A DNA stretch of 64,000 nt, taken from contig NZ_JYJA01000035.1 of the NCBI RefSeq assembly GCF_000956465.1, positions 124,001 through 188,000 of the forward strand, read 5' to 3'. Position 1 is the stretch's first letter. Each line of letters begins with the position of its first letter. This document shows, piece by piece, positions 34,743 to 42,764 of this stretch. The notes beneath the pieces are model-generated. The model was not told where the DNA came from, ran no database searches, and saw only the letters and a list, made by a program, of their open reading frames with translations. The stretch comes from Microbacterium trichothecenolyticum (GTDB lineage Bacteria > Actinomycetota > Actinomycetes > Actinomycetales > Microbacteriaceae). The position numbers and the translations under genes were made by a program.

Positions 34743-35708
34743 TCAGGCGCCGAGCACTCGGCTCAGCCAGCTATCCCGAGCTGCGACAGCGGCCTGCGAG
34801 ACGGCGGCGTGCGGGGCGAATGCCTCGAACCCGTGGAAGCCGCCAGCCCATACGTGCAGCTCAGCCTGCACTCCCGCCTCCCACAACCGGGTCGCGTAGG
34901 CGACGTCCTCGTCCCGGAACACCTCTGCGCTGCCGCAGTCGATGTAGGCCGGGGGCAAGCCCGAGAGGTCGGTCGCTCGGGACGGGGCGGCGTAGATGGA
35001 AACGTCGTCGGTGCCACGGCGGTCGCCGAGCAGCGCGGTCCAACCGACGACGTTGGTGGGGCGGTCCCACACGCCGACCCCGTCGATCTGGCGCGCAGAA
35101 GTCGTAGCGTCCCGGTCGTCGATCATCGGACACATCAGCAGCTGGGCGGCCAGCGCTGGTCCCTGCCGGTCACGGGCGAGCAGCGCGGTGCCTGCCGCCA
35201 GACCACCGCCAGCACTCGCACCGGCGATGATCAGCCGGGTCGGGTCGATGCCCAGCTCCTCGAGATGCTCCCCCGTCCACACCAGGCCTGCGTAGCAGTC
35301 CTCTACCAGGTACGGGTCTGGGTACTCCGGCGCGAGGCGGTACTCGACGGTGACGATGACGCCGTTGGTGCGTTCGGCAGCATCGAGGACCGTGGACACT
35401 CCACCCCAGCGGTCGCCGATGATCATTCCCCCACCGTGGGTGTGATAGATCCCCGGGCCGGTGCCCGTGCGGTCGCCCTTCTGAATGACGGACACGACAA
35501 TGTCATCACCCTTGTAACCGGCGATCGTGACGTCACGGGACACGAACCCCCGCTCTCGCAGGAGCTCTTGTGGGTCCTGTCCCGGACCCATGGGCTGGCT
35601 GCGCATGGCGGGAATCATCTCCGCCGTGACTGCCGGGAACCCTCCCATGAGGGTGAGCGCGGCGTCCAGTTCGGGGTCGAACGGGGGTCGGGTGAGTGTG
35701 TCAGTCAT
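34743..35708 (-). CDS. Alpha/beta hydrolase, hormone-sensitive-lipase (family IV) esterase
   Basis: 321 residues. HTHGGGMIIG is the HGGG oxyanion motif, GASAGGGLAAG contains the nucleophile Ser (GxSxG), the acid is probably in SAEVFRDEDVAYA, and the His in GGFHGFEAF. No signal peptide. Acts on short-chain carboxylic esters. ATG 35708 follows AAAGGAG. A PucR-like regulator follows on the same strand; upstream lies broken DNA with an excalibur-domain fragment. Confidence 0.9.
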   Translation of the reverse strand: MTDTLTRPPFDPELDAALTLMGGFPAVTAEMIPAMRSQPMGPGQDPQELLRERGFVSRDVTIAGYKGDDIVVSVIQKGDRTGTGPGIYHTHGGGMIIGDRWGGVSTVLDAAERTNGVIVTVEYRLAPEYPDPYLVEDCYAGLVWTGEHLEELGIDPTRLIIAGASAGGGLAAGTALLARDRQGPALAAQLLMCPMIDDRDATTSARQIDGVGVWDRPTNVVGWTALLGDRRGTDDVSIYAAPSRATDLSGLPPAYIDCGSAEVFRDEDVAYATRLWEAGVQAELHVWAGGFHGFEAFAPHAAVSQAAVAARDSWLSRVLGA

Positions 35709-35822
35709 CGGAACTCCTTTGTTCTCGGGTGATGCACCACCAGTCTTCACGTCAGCCGGACTGCGGCATCCCCGCCATCCGTGGCCGATCTGACAGCCTG
35801 CCCCCGCCAGGTGGCGGGGCGC

Positions 35823-35944
35823 TCACTTGTAGCAGCCGATACCGTTGTCCCGGTCGAGGTGCTTGCCGTACCCAGGCTGTCCGGCGTAGACCGGCGTCGC
35901 ACCTGCCGCGCGGACGGCGTCGCAGTTCTTGTAGTGCACCTCAC
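35823..35944 (-). pseudogene. Excalibur calcium-binding domain fragment
   Basis: The last 38 codons before the stop at 35823 read VHYKNCDAVRAAGATPVYAG and QPGYGKHLDRDNGIGCYK. This is the excalibur domain with its DxDxDG-like loop degraded to DRDNGIG, usually the C-terminus of secreted nucleases or DUF1524 proteins. Upstream in frame there is only Pro/Gly-rich sequence and no signal peptide, so the enzyme part is gone. Confidence 0.6.
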
Positions 35945-36293
35945 CGGCGCCGGCCCGGGTGCAGGGTGCGCGGGGGCGGTGCCCGGTCAGCTGACGCGGT
36001 GCTCCCGGGCGAGCTCCGCGCGCCTCTGGTCGGCGCCCTCCTGGTGATCCGCTTCTCCTTGAGGGACGCCTTCACGGCGCGGGATCGCTGACGCCAACAT
36101 GCTCGACCTGGTCAAGCCTGGCTGGGCCTGAGCCAGCGAACGCACGGCAGCCTCATCCTCGGACCGCACGCGAGCCGCGTCTATCGCGCATGGCACGCAC
36201 GGGGATCGCTTTCGGTGGGAAGCGCCTCATCTATTGCTGGTTGCTAGCGAGCGACGGATCGTCGGGAAGTTGGATGAGTAGAGCGATCGGCCG
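35945..36293. other. Non-coding stretch upstream of the excalibur fragment
   Basis: No supported gene. It may contain further decayed sequence of the excalibur-domain protein on the minus strand, but frames are interrupted. Confidence 0.4.
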
Positions 36294-36833
36294 TCACGCC
36301 GCGAGCGTGCGGATCTTGCTGTTGTAGAAGACGAGGGGCGTGCTGGACTCGTCGCGCTCGACTGATATCACGTTGAGGAGGACGAGGGTGTGGTCTCCGG
36401 CTTGGATCTCCGATTGCAGCGTGACACCGATCTTGGCGAGGGCCCCTCGCAGGAAGACCGCACCGTCGACGACGTCGACATCTAGCCCCGAGAATCGCTC
36501 GGTCGTTGGCCGCCGCAGATCCCGAGACACTGACACCGCGTCTTCGCTGAGCACACTGATCCCCCAGCGTTGCGCCCTCTTGAGGAGGGGCCACGTGGAC
36601 GACGTGTGAGCAAATGACAAGGAGACAAGAGGTGGGTCGAGCGAAACCGACACCAGCGAGTTCACTGGCATACCGACGACCGCACCTTCATTCTCGGCGG
36701 CGACCACCGCGAGCCCTGTAGCGAAGCCGGCAAGTGTACGACGCATGTCGTCTGGATCGACCGTCGGAGCCGGACCCTCAACCTTCGTCGCGGGAGCGGC
36801 CTGGGAATCGCCTGGAACGGAGTTGTTCGACAT
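36294..36833 (-). CDS. Flavin reductase (HpaC-like)
   Basis: 179 residues. Supplies reduced FMN/FAD to a two-component monooxygenase using NAD(P)H. Family blocks: MRRTLAGFATGLAVVAAENE, VVGMPVNSLVSVSLDPPLVS, LSFAHTSSTWPLLKRAQRWG, then GDHTLVLLNVISVERDE. A 35-residue unstructured N-terminal extension precedes the domain. GGAGGG is 8 bases before ATG 36833. Only 3 bp separate it from the UDP-glucose dehydrogenase stop upstream; its expected partner, the LLM monooxygenase, lies beyond that gene in the same direction. Confidence 0.9.
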   Translation of the reverse strand: MSNNSVPGDSQAAPATKVEGPAPTVDPDDMRRTLAGFATGLAVVAAENEGAVVGMPVNSLVSVSLDPPLVSLSFAHTSSTWPLLKRAQRWGISVLSEDAVSVSRDLRRPTTERFSGLDVDVVDGAVFLRGALAKIGVTLQSEIQAGDHTLVLLNVISVERDESSTPLVFYNSKIRTLAA

Positions 36834-36836
36834 GGT

Positions 36837-38234
36837 TTAGTCCCTCCCATCGGGCGTGCGGGAGACGAGCGTCAGGGGCCGTGATTGTTTCGGGCGTCCA
36901 AGCGCGCGAACTTCCCAGCCCGCGGCTCGGTACGTGTCTGCGTCGAGGGCATGGCGCGCGTCGAGGAGTCGCCGGTGGGTGACGAGCGCGCCGAGTGCGG
37001 CGGGGTCGGCATCGCGGAATTCTTGCCATTCCGTGAGTAGTGCCACGGCGTCCGCTCGTTCGACGGCCTCTTCCGCGCTGTCGGCGTAGGACAGTTCGGG
37101 ATACTTCCGTCGCGCGTTGGGCATGGCTTCCGGGTCGTAGACGGCGACCCGGGCTCCCTCGTCGTGCAGCAGTTGCGCGACGTGCAGCGCAGGGGCGTCG
37201 CGCACGTCGTCGGAGTTGGGCTTGAATGCGGCGCCGAGGCACGCAATCCGCGCTCCGCGCAGGTCACCGCCGACAAGCTCGCGCAGGACGTCGACGGCGC
37301 GGGTGCGACGACGGTCGTTGATGCCGTCGACCTCGCGGAGGAACGCGGTCGCCTGGCCGACGCCGAGCTCGTCGGCGCGATGGGTGAACGCGCGGATGTC
37401 TTTCGGGAGGCAGCCGCCGCCGAAGCCCAGACCGGGGTTAAGGAAGCGCCCGCCGATGCGAGAGTCGAGCGAGAGGGCCTGGGCGAGCAGGCTGACGTCG
37501 GCGCCGGTCGCTTCGCACACTTCCGCCATCGCGTTGATGAAGGAAATCTTGGTTGCAAGGAAGGAGTTCGCGGCAACCTTAACCAGTTCCGACGTCGCAA
37601 GATCACTCACAACGACGGGAGTTCCCTCGGCGATGATCGGTGCGAATGCGGCTTCGAGTTGTGCCTGTGCCCAGTCGGACTCAACCCCGAAAACGAGGCG
37701 GTCGGGGTGCAGGGTGTCCTTCACCGCGAACCCTTCGCGCAGGAATTCCGGGTTCCATGCCACCTCAAGGGCCGCGCCGGCAGGTGAGAGGCTGCGCACC
37801 GTCTCGGTCAAGCGGGCTGCGGTGCCGGTGGGCACCGTGGACTTGCCGACCAGGAGTGAGCGGCTCGTGATGCGCCGTGCGAGCTCGGAGAAGGCGGAGT
37901 CGACGTAGGTCATGTCGGCCGCTGCCGAACCAGACGTCTGCGGGGTTCCCACGCAGATGAAGTGCACGTCACCGAACGCGGCAGCATCGTCGTAGTCAGT
38001 CGTGAACCGCAGGCGGCCGCTGCCGAGCGCCTCCTGCAGCTTCTCGGGCAGGCCGGGCTCAAAAAACGGCACCACGCCCGAGTTCAACTGGCGGACCTTT
38101 TTTTCGTCGACGTCGAGGCCGAGGACCTCGTAGCCGAGGATGGCCATGCATACGGCGTGGGTCGCGCCGAGGTAGCCGGTGCCGACGACGGTCAATCGCG
38201 GGTGCTCGACGACGGGGGGAAGTTCCATGGACAC
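36837..38234 (-). CDS. ugd: UDP-glucose 6-dehydrogenase / nucleotide-sugar dehydrogenase
   Basis: 465 residues. Oxidises UDP-glucose to UDP-glucuronate with two NAD+. N-terminal Rossmann VVGTGYLGATHAV, then EVAWNPEFLREGFAV, the catalytic Lys/Asn helix SELVKVAANSFLATKISFIN, and the catalytic Cys in GLGFGGGCLPKDIRA. The third domain has CLGAAFKPNSDDVRDAPAL. GTG 38234 (GGAG 7 bases upstream) is chosen; ATG 38228 is an alternative. Placed between a monooxygenase and its flavin reductase, an odd neighbour for a cell-envelope sugar enzyme. No glycosyltransferase is adjacent. Confidence 0.93.
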   Translation of the reverse strand: MSMELPPVVEHPRLTVVGTGYLGATHAVCMAILGYEVLGLDVDEKKVRQLNSGVVPFFEPGLPEKLQEALGSGRLRFTTDYDDAAAFGDVHFICVGTPQTSGSAAADMTYVDSAFSELARRITSRSLLVGKSTVPTGTAARLTETVRSLSPAGAALEVAWNPEFLREGFAVKDTLHPDRLVFGVESDWAQAQLEAAFAPIIAEGTPVVVSDLATSELVKVAANSFLATKISFINAMAEVCEATGADVSLLAQALSLDSRIGGRFLNPGLGFGGGCLPKDIRAFTHRADELGVGQATAFLREVDGINDRRRTRAVDVLRELVGGDLRGARIACLGAAFKPNSDDVRDAPALHVAQLLHDEGARVAVYDPEAMPNARRKYPELSYADSAEEAVERADAVALLTEWQEFRDADPAALGALVTHRRLLDARHALDADTYRAAGWEVRALGRPKQSRPLTLVSRTPDGRD

Positions 38235-38283
38235 GCTGGTTCTCCTCGAGGTGTCAGTGAAGGTTGTTGGGTAGGCCGCCTCG

Positions 38284-39618
38284 TCAACGATCTGCAGCGA
38301 GCCGCGGGTCGACACCAAGCTGCTCAGGGAGACCGAGGTGGTCGCGCAGGGTTGTGCCGGTGTAGTCATCGGGGCGCAGACCGCGCCGCCGCAGGACGGG
38401 TACGACCTGATCGACGAAGGCGTCCATCCCATCGTGCAGGTCGTCGATCGTGACGGTGAAACCATCCGCAGCGCCGGCCTGCACCCATTCCTGGAGTGTG
38501 TCGGCGATCTGTTCTGCCGTTCCGACCATGGACGGCGCCATGTCGAGCACCCCATGGCCGAGGATCTCCAGCGGGGTGCGTCCCTGCTGGGCGAGCTCGA
38601 TGGCGTACGCGGCCTGCGCGACCCCGGGGTGGGGACGCAGCTGCAATGTCTGCGTAGTGGTGAGTCGCTTGTCGCGATCGGCGGGGTCCAAGCGCACCCC
38701 GAGGACGGCCGAGAGCTGAGCCAGCCGCCCCTCGATCCCCGCGGCTTCTTCCAGCACCATGCGACGCCGGACGGCCTCTTCAAGGGTGGCCCCAACGGTG
38801 AGTGCGAAGAAGGAGAGGAACTTCACTTCGTCGGCGTCCCTACCGGCTTCCACCGTCATCGACCGCATCATTTCCCGGTACGACTTGGACTGCTCCATCG
38901 TGGGGGCGTGAGCGATGATGCCGTTGGCGTACCTGGCAGCGGCTTGCACACCGAGCCCACTGGCGAAGGGCATGAAGACCACCGGCTGGCCCTGCGCCGA
39001 CGGAGGAATCTGCAGTGGACCCCGCGAGGCGACATGACGGCCCTGCAGATTAGCGGGGCGGATGTGCGACGTGTCGGCGAACCGTCCCGTGGTCTTGTCG
39101 GGGGTCCCTGCTTCCCGACCCCAACTCCCCCACAACGCCTGAGTGATCTGAACGGATTCGTTGAACCGCTCGTACTTCTCCTCGCGCGCCGGGACAGGGA
39201 GCCCGTAGTTCGCGAACGCCTCCGGCTCGTAGCTGGGGATAGCTTGCCAGCCCGCGCGGCCGTGACTCATCACGTCGAGCGCTCGCACCTGACGGGCGAT
39301 CGTGTACGGCGCGGCAAAAGACGTCGAGATCGTGGTGACCAGACCGATACGGCGGGTGGATGGGGCGATCGCGGCCAGGGTCAGCGTCGGCTCCATCGTC
39401 ACGATGGGAGGCCCGGATTCCAGGTCCCCCCAAATGAAGACACGGTCCGGCAGGAAGATGTAGTCCAACCCGCCGCGCTCCGCTGCCTGAGCTGCGCGCA
39501 CCATCGACGTCGTGTCTGTGTAGGCACCAGTATCTGCCGAGGGCATCCGCCACGCACCGGGGTGATTGCCGTGCATCGCTCCGAGCACAGCGCCAAGCAC
39601 GAACGTATTGCTGCTCAT
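38284..39618 (-). CDS. LLM-class FMN-dependent monooxygenase (NtaA/SnaA/DszA family)
   Basis: 444 residues, the length of the NtaA/SnaA/DszA/ScmK group. Characteristic blocks: WRMPSADTGAYTDTTSMVRA, AERGGLDYIFLPDRVFIWG, MEPTLTLAAIAPSTRRIGLV, TTISTSFAAPYTIARQ, DVMSHGRAGWQ and NYGLPVPAREEKYERFNESV. Uses FMNH2 from a separate reductase, very likely the HpaC-like protein at 36294. Substrates of the family include aminopolycarboxylates, sulfones and sulfur-containing aromatics; specificity cannot be read here. Divergent from a TetR gene 105 bp away, which probably represses it. Confidence 0.92.
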   Translation of the reverse strand: MSSNTFVLGAVLGAMHGNHPGAWRMPSADTGAYTDTTSMVRAAQAAERGGLDYIFLPDRVFIWGDLESGPPIVTMEPTLTLAAIAPSTRRIGLVTTISTSFAAPYTIARQVRALDVMSHGRAGWQAIPSYEPEAFANYGLPVPAREEKYERFNESVQITQALWGSWGREAGTPDKTTGRFADTSHIRPANLQGRHVASRGPLQIPPSAQGQPVVFMPFASGLGVQAAARYANGIIAHAPTMEQSKSYREMMRSMTVEAGRDADEVKFLSFFALTVGATLEEAVRRRMVLEEAAGIEGRLAQLSAVLGVRLDPADRDKRLTTTQTLQLRPHPGVAQAAYAIELAQQGRTPLEILGHGVLDMAPSMVGTAEQIADTLQEWVQAGAADGFTVTIDDLHDGMDAFVDQVVPVLRRRGLRPDDYTGTTLRDHLGLPEQLGVDPRLAADR

Positions 39619-39685
39619 CGGTCATCCTCACGTCACCAGAAAGCGTCATGCGGACACATCCTCCGCTTGTCTTCGACTAAGATAA

Positions 39686-39698
39686 GGACGCAGTGTCC
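39686..39698. promoter_or_regulatory. Possible TetR operator between LLM monooxygenase and tetR
   Basis: GGAC-GCAGT-GTCC is a short inverted repeat in the 105-bp divergent intergenic region. A wider pairing CGGACAC (39653-39659) with GTGTCCG (39693-39699) is also visible. Weak on its own but correctly placed for an autoregulated TetR pair. Confidence 0.35.
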
Positions 39699-39723
39699 GT
39701 TTGTCAAAGAGGAGTGGAGCGTG

Positions 39724-40350
39724 ATGAGCAATTCAGCTGTCAACAACCGCAAGACCCGGTCGGACAAGGAGCGCAACCGCAGCCACATCCTCGACGTGGC
39801 GACAGAGTTCTTCGCCGAGCAAGGCGTCGACGGGCCTATGCATGACATCGCAAAACGCGCGGGCTTCGGGCCAGGCACCCTGTACCGCCACTTCCCGACC
39901 CGCGAAGACCTTCTTGCGGCCCTCCTAGAGGCCCGGTGGGATGAACTGTTCGCGCGCCGCGACGTCATCGAGCGCAGCGAACGCGACAGCGCCGCCGCAC
40001 TGCAAGCCTGGTTGGACGCACTCAGCGATTACGTCACCGTGTTCGACGGACTGCCCGACCCTCTTCGCGTGGCGCTCTCGAAAGACACCTCTCCCCTCGC
40101 GATCACGTGCGAGACGCTCGTGGACACGACCGGACAATTCCTGGCAGCGGCCCAGCGCGACGGCAGAGCTCATTCCTGGGTCGGCGCGCGCGAACTCTTT
40201 CTGGGAGTGCTCGCCTCCGTATGGGTCGGCGGAGCCGCACTTGCCGACGAGGCATCGACCAGCGCACTACGTCCGTTGCTGCGCGCGGGTTGGGAAAAGC
40301 CCTCGGCTCCACATCTAGAGCATGGCAGGCGCACCGACGGCGACGCGTAA
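39724..40350 (+). CDS. TetR-family transcriptional regulator
   Basis: 208 residues. N-terminal HTH: RSHILDVATEFFAEQGVDGP, MHDIAKRAGFGPGTLYRHFP with the GTLYRHF recognition helix. C-terminal ligand domain as in the TetR_C_33-like group (LLEARWDELFARRDVIERS onward). ATG 39724 follows AGGAG at 9 bases; GTG 39721 is equally possible. Divergently arranged with the LLM monooxygenase, whose operon it likely represses until substrate appears. Confidence 0.92.
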   Translation: MSNSAVNNRKTRSDKERNRSHILDVATEFFAEQGVDGPMHDIAKRAGFGPGTLYRHFPTREDLLAALLEARWDELFARRDVIERSERDSAAALQAWLDALSDYVTVFDGLPDPLRVALSKDTSPLAITCETLVDTTGQFLAAAQRDGRAHSWVGARELFLGVLASVWVGGAALADEASTSALRPLLRAGWEKPSAPHLEHGRRTDGDA

Positions 40351-40422
40351 CCCGGTGCGCCGGTGCTCGAACGCCGGAATCAACAGCGCCTCCGCCCCAA
40401 CCTCGACACGAAGTAGGCCCTA

Positions 40423-41108
40423 ATGACTGACTTCCCCTCGCTGCTCAGGTCGCGGAACTCGGCCCGACAGTATTTGCCCGAGCAGATCCCTGGGAACGAG
40501 ATTCGAGAGATCCTCGAAGACGCCCGATCAGCCCCCTCCAACAGCAACACCAGCCCTGGGTGACCCACATCGTCTCCGGGGCATCCCTCGCGGACCCAGC
40601 AGATCAGCTCGTCGCCGCGTTCAACGCTGGCCACGACAGCCCCGACTTCACAACCGACTACGGCAACGGCATCCACCAACACCGCGCGCAGCAATTCGCC
40701 GCCCTGCACGACGGAAGACAAGGAGTCGACTGCTCCGACCACGACGGCCGGAAGCGAGTCCTCCTCGACAATCTCCGGTTCTACGGAGCACCGCACGCCG
40801 CTCTCCTGTTCATGCCCATGATCGGAGACGGCGTCAGAGCAGCCAGCGACATCGGCATGTACGCCCAGAACTTCCTCCTCTCCCTCACAGCCCGCGGCTA
40901 CAGCGGCATCCCGCAAACCATGATCGGCAGCTACGCCGACACCGTCCGCTCTGCCCTCGGAATCGACCCCGAACTCAGGATGCTCTTCGCCATCTCATTC
41001 GGGCTCCCCGACAACGAATCTCCGCTCAGAAGCCTCAACACCCCACGTGTCCCCCTCGAAGACACCGTGGTTCTCCACGGCACAAAGGACGTGGTCGCCA
41101 GCGCCTGA
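40423..41108 (+). pseudogene. Nitroreductase-family protein with single-base frameshift
   Basis: From ATG 40423 the frame gives LLRSRNSARQYLPEQIPG and LEDARSAPSNSNT, the start of a nitroreductase. It then reaches a stop within 3 codons at about 40560. The expected continuation QPWVTHIVSGASLADP starts in the -1 frame directly at that point and runs to 41108 with the FMN-binding segment GIPQTMIGSYADTVRSALGI and FAISFGLPDNE. Loss of one C in ACCAGCC (for ACCCAGCC) restores the usual NTQPW motif. Either a recent inactivation or a sequencing error. Downstream of the tetR gene. Confidence 0.85.
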
Positions 41109-41247
41109 ATCCGCCGCTGCGCGCGGCTCATGACACTCAGCGACTACGAACATCAAAGCCGAGAATCGGACGACCTTAGTGGCGGCCTTCCCCGACGCGC
41201 CGCGCCGCGGGTGCAGCCGAAAACGATCGCCTTCGGCGAGCGAGTCG

Positions 41248-41415
41248 CTATCGGATACAGAGGTCTGTCGTCTCTCCCTGGCCGGACCACACTGAGTCTC
41301 GCCGCCGCGTGCGGGCGTCCGTGACCGTCCACCTTTGCCCCGCGTAGAACATGCGCACCGGCGTTTCGTCGACTAGCCAAAGCGTGACGTCTGCGGCGGT
41401 AGCGGTGGGGCTCAT
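41248..41415 (-). pseudogene. Truncated small protein of an SOS-linked module
   Basis: 55 codons: after a short lead, DVTLWLVDETPVRMFYAGQR and WTVTDARTRRRDSVWS, then an abrupt, non-matching tail and stop. The first part resembles short actinobacterial proteins (a beta-rich WLVD..PxRxxxxGxRWxVTDxPT pattern) that I associate with DNA-polymerase-IV-type loci. The usual C-terminal half is missing. Divergent from the truncated gene at 41480, with a LexA-type box between them. Confidence 0.5.
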
Positions 41416-41427
41416 GGCATCCGAGAA

Positions 41428-41443
41428 TAGAACATAAGTTCGA
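41428..41443. promoter_or_regulatory. LexA-type SOS box
   Basis: TAGAACATAAGTTCGA matches the actinobacterial/Gram-positive SOS consensus TCGAAC-N4-GTTCGA with one mismatch. It lies between two divergent genes, 13 bp from one start and 37 bp from the other. Position and sequence both fit DNA-damage control. Confidence 0.75.
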
Positions 41444-41479
41444 TATTGGATAGCGTGTCTCCTTCGGGAGGAGGTCGCC

Positions 41480-41652
41480 GTGCGGACGAACAAGCGTTAC
41501 GCCGCGGCGGTCGATCACCGGATGGATACGCGCATTCCCGAGCGGATTGCTGCAGAGGCCGGCCCTCTGCGGTCGCTCTCGAAGGATGAGTTGCGGTTCG
41601 ACGTGGAACCGGTGACGATCGACCCTCGGCCGAAGCCGGCGAAGGCGTGGGT
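41480..41652 (+). pseudogene. 3'-truncated small conserved protein downstream of the SOS box
   Basis: GTG 41480 with GGAGG 7 bases upstream encodes RTNKRYAAAVDHRMDTRIPE, then an Asp/Pro-rich middle ending PRPKPAKAWVR. The pattern resembles a short actinobacterial family (TNKRYxxxxDxRxDxRIxE ... PRPxPVxAWVRY). At AWVR the match stops and the frame enters the unrelated hydrolase sequence, running out at 41713. So the last 30 or so residues were deleted when the hydrolase segment was joined. Confidence 0.55.
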
Positions 41653-42456
41653 GAGGTCCCGGCGACGTGGGATCGGGAGTTTCCTCCCAACCACGTCTCG
41701 TTCAAGTTCATGAACGGTCACGAACCTGTCTTCGGGCACATCTGGGTCGCGCAGGGCGCCGAGCGCAAAGGGACGGTCATCATCCCCCCGCAAACCTGGG
41801 GCGGAGACAGCCTGGAAAGCGTGGTGATCCCGCTCCTGCACAGTGGAATCAACGCCATCTCCTTCGTGCCCATCGGGATGTGGGACCGAACCCAGCGCAC
41901 CTACACGATGTTCGACGCTGTCGACGACGTGCACGCGCTCATCGACTGGGTTCGCTCGAACGACTACGACCCCAACTCGCCTATCGGACAGTTCCGCCGC
42001 CGGCTGGACCCCAACCGCATCGCGCTGTTCGGCCTGAGCGGCGGCGGCGGGAACGTCAGCCTCGCCGCATGCGCCGAATCCGACCACGTCCACCACGTCG
42101 TCGCCGTACGCCCCCAGAACATGGCGCACAACCTCACGGTGGAGGCGACCCGGGCGTCGTACGAGATGGTCGGCCGCCCGTGGTTCGCCGACGCGGGTAT
42201 CGCCAAACTCCCCGATGTCGCGGAGCGCCTTTTCGTCAACAACATCGCCGATCGTCTCGCACCGAACCACATCCTCATCGTCAGCGCCCAGTACGAAGTC
42301 GAAGAGCATCACCGGCCGTTGGTAGGGTGGCTCCGCGCCGCCGGCGCCGAGCACCTCGATGAGGTGGTCTGGGACACCGGGTCGGGTTTCATCACCAAAC
42401 GGTACGCGCTCGCGCGCCTGCTGATCGAGTGGTTGCGCGAGCACGCCGCGTTCTAA
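41647..42456 (+). CDS. Alpha/beta hydrolase, probably 5'-truncated at a deletion junction
   Basis: The readable protein (269 residues from GTG 41647) begins at or just after the junction with the truncated SOS-linked gene. Core: GTVIIPPQTWGGDSLESVVI, IALFGLSGGGGNVSLAAC with the nucleophile in GLSGGG, Asp candidates in VSAQYEVEEHH, and a terminal helix. The His of the triad is not clear. N-terminal start may be artificial; ATG 41710 is an alternative. Predicted esterase-like, substrate unknown. The lost upstream part may include the native promoter, so expression is doubtful. Confidence 0.65.
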   Translation: MGEVPATWDREFPPNHVSFKFMNGHEPVFGHIWVAQGAERKGTVIIPPQTWGGDSLESVVIPLLHSGINAISFVPIGMWDRTQRTYTMFDAVDDVHALIDWVRSNDYDPNSPIGQFRRRLDPNRIALFGLSGGGGNVSLAACAESDHVHHVVAVRPQNMAHNLTVEATRASYEMVGRPWFADAGIAKLPDVAERLFVNNIADRLAPNHILIVSAQYEVEEHHRPLVGWLRAAGAEHLDEVVWDTGSGFITKRYALARLLIEWLREHAAF

Positions 42457-42764
42457 TCCGGATCGTGGGAAGTGGAGTAGTGGTGACGACGGTGAGTGAT
42501 GTCGAGTGTTACTCTCCCATTAGCGGTGAGCCGGATCCCGAGGATCCCGGAGCAGGGGTTTACGTCCGAGGGACCTGCGTTTCACTCGTCGAGGGAATCC
42601 GTCGTCCGCCGGGTCGCCGATCGAGTGGCGTTCGAGCCAGTACCTCGTTGACGCCCAGCTGACCAACGGGCGCCGGCATTCGCGAGCTACATCGCAATGA
42701 TCGCCACGCTCACGCTGACCCCTACTGCATACTTTAGGGCGATACACAGATGGCATCAGCCAAT
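42457..42764. other. Intergenic region between hydrolase and pntB
   Basis: No gene seen on either strand. The half nearest pntB is less GC-rich (ACTGCATACTTTAGGGCGAT) and might contain a weak transcription stop for pntAB, but I find no stable hairpin. Confidence 0.4.

Noticed and set aside
38235..38795. 187-codon N-terminal extension of UDP-glucose dehydrogenase
   Set aside because: It overlaps the end of the monooxygenase in another frame and is not part of the family; GTG 38234 has a proper ribosome site.
38338..39723. Upstream extension of the TetR frame by more than 450 codons
   Set aside because: The extension is antisense to the LLM monooxygenase. Similarity and the ribosome site both place the TetR start at about 39724.
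40380..40916. A 178-codon minus-strand frame across the nitroreductase
   Set aside because: Antisense to clear nitroreductase similarity in two plus-strand frames and has no family resemblance itself.
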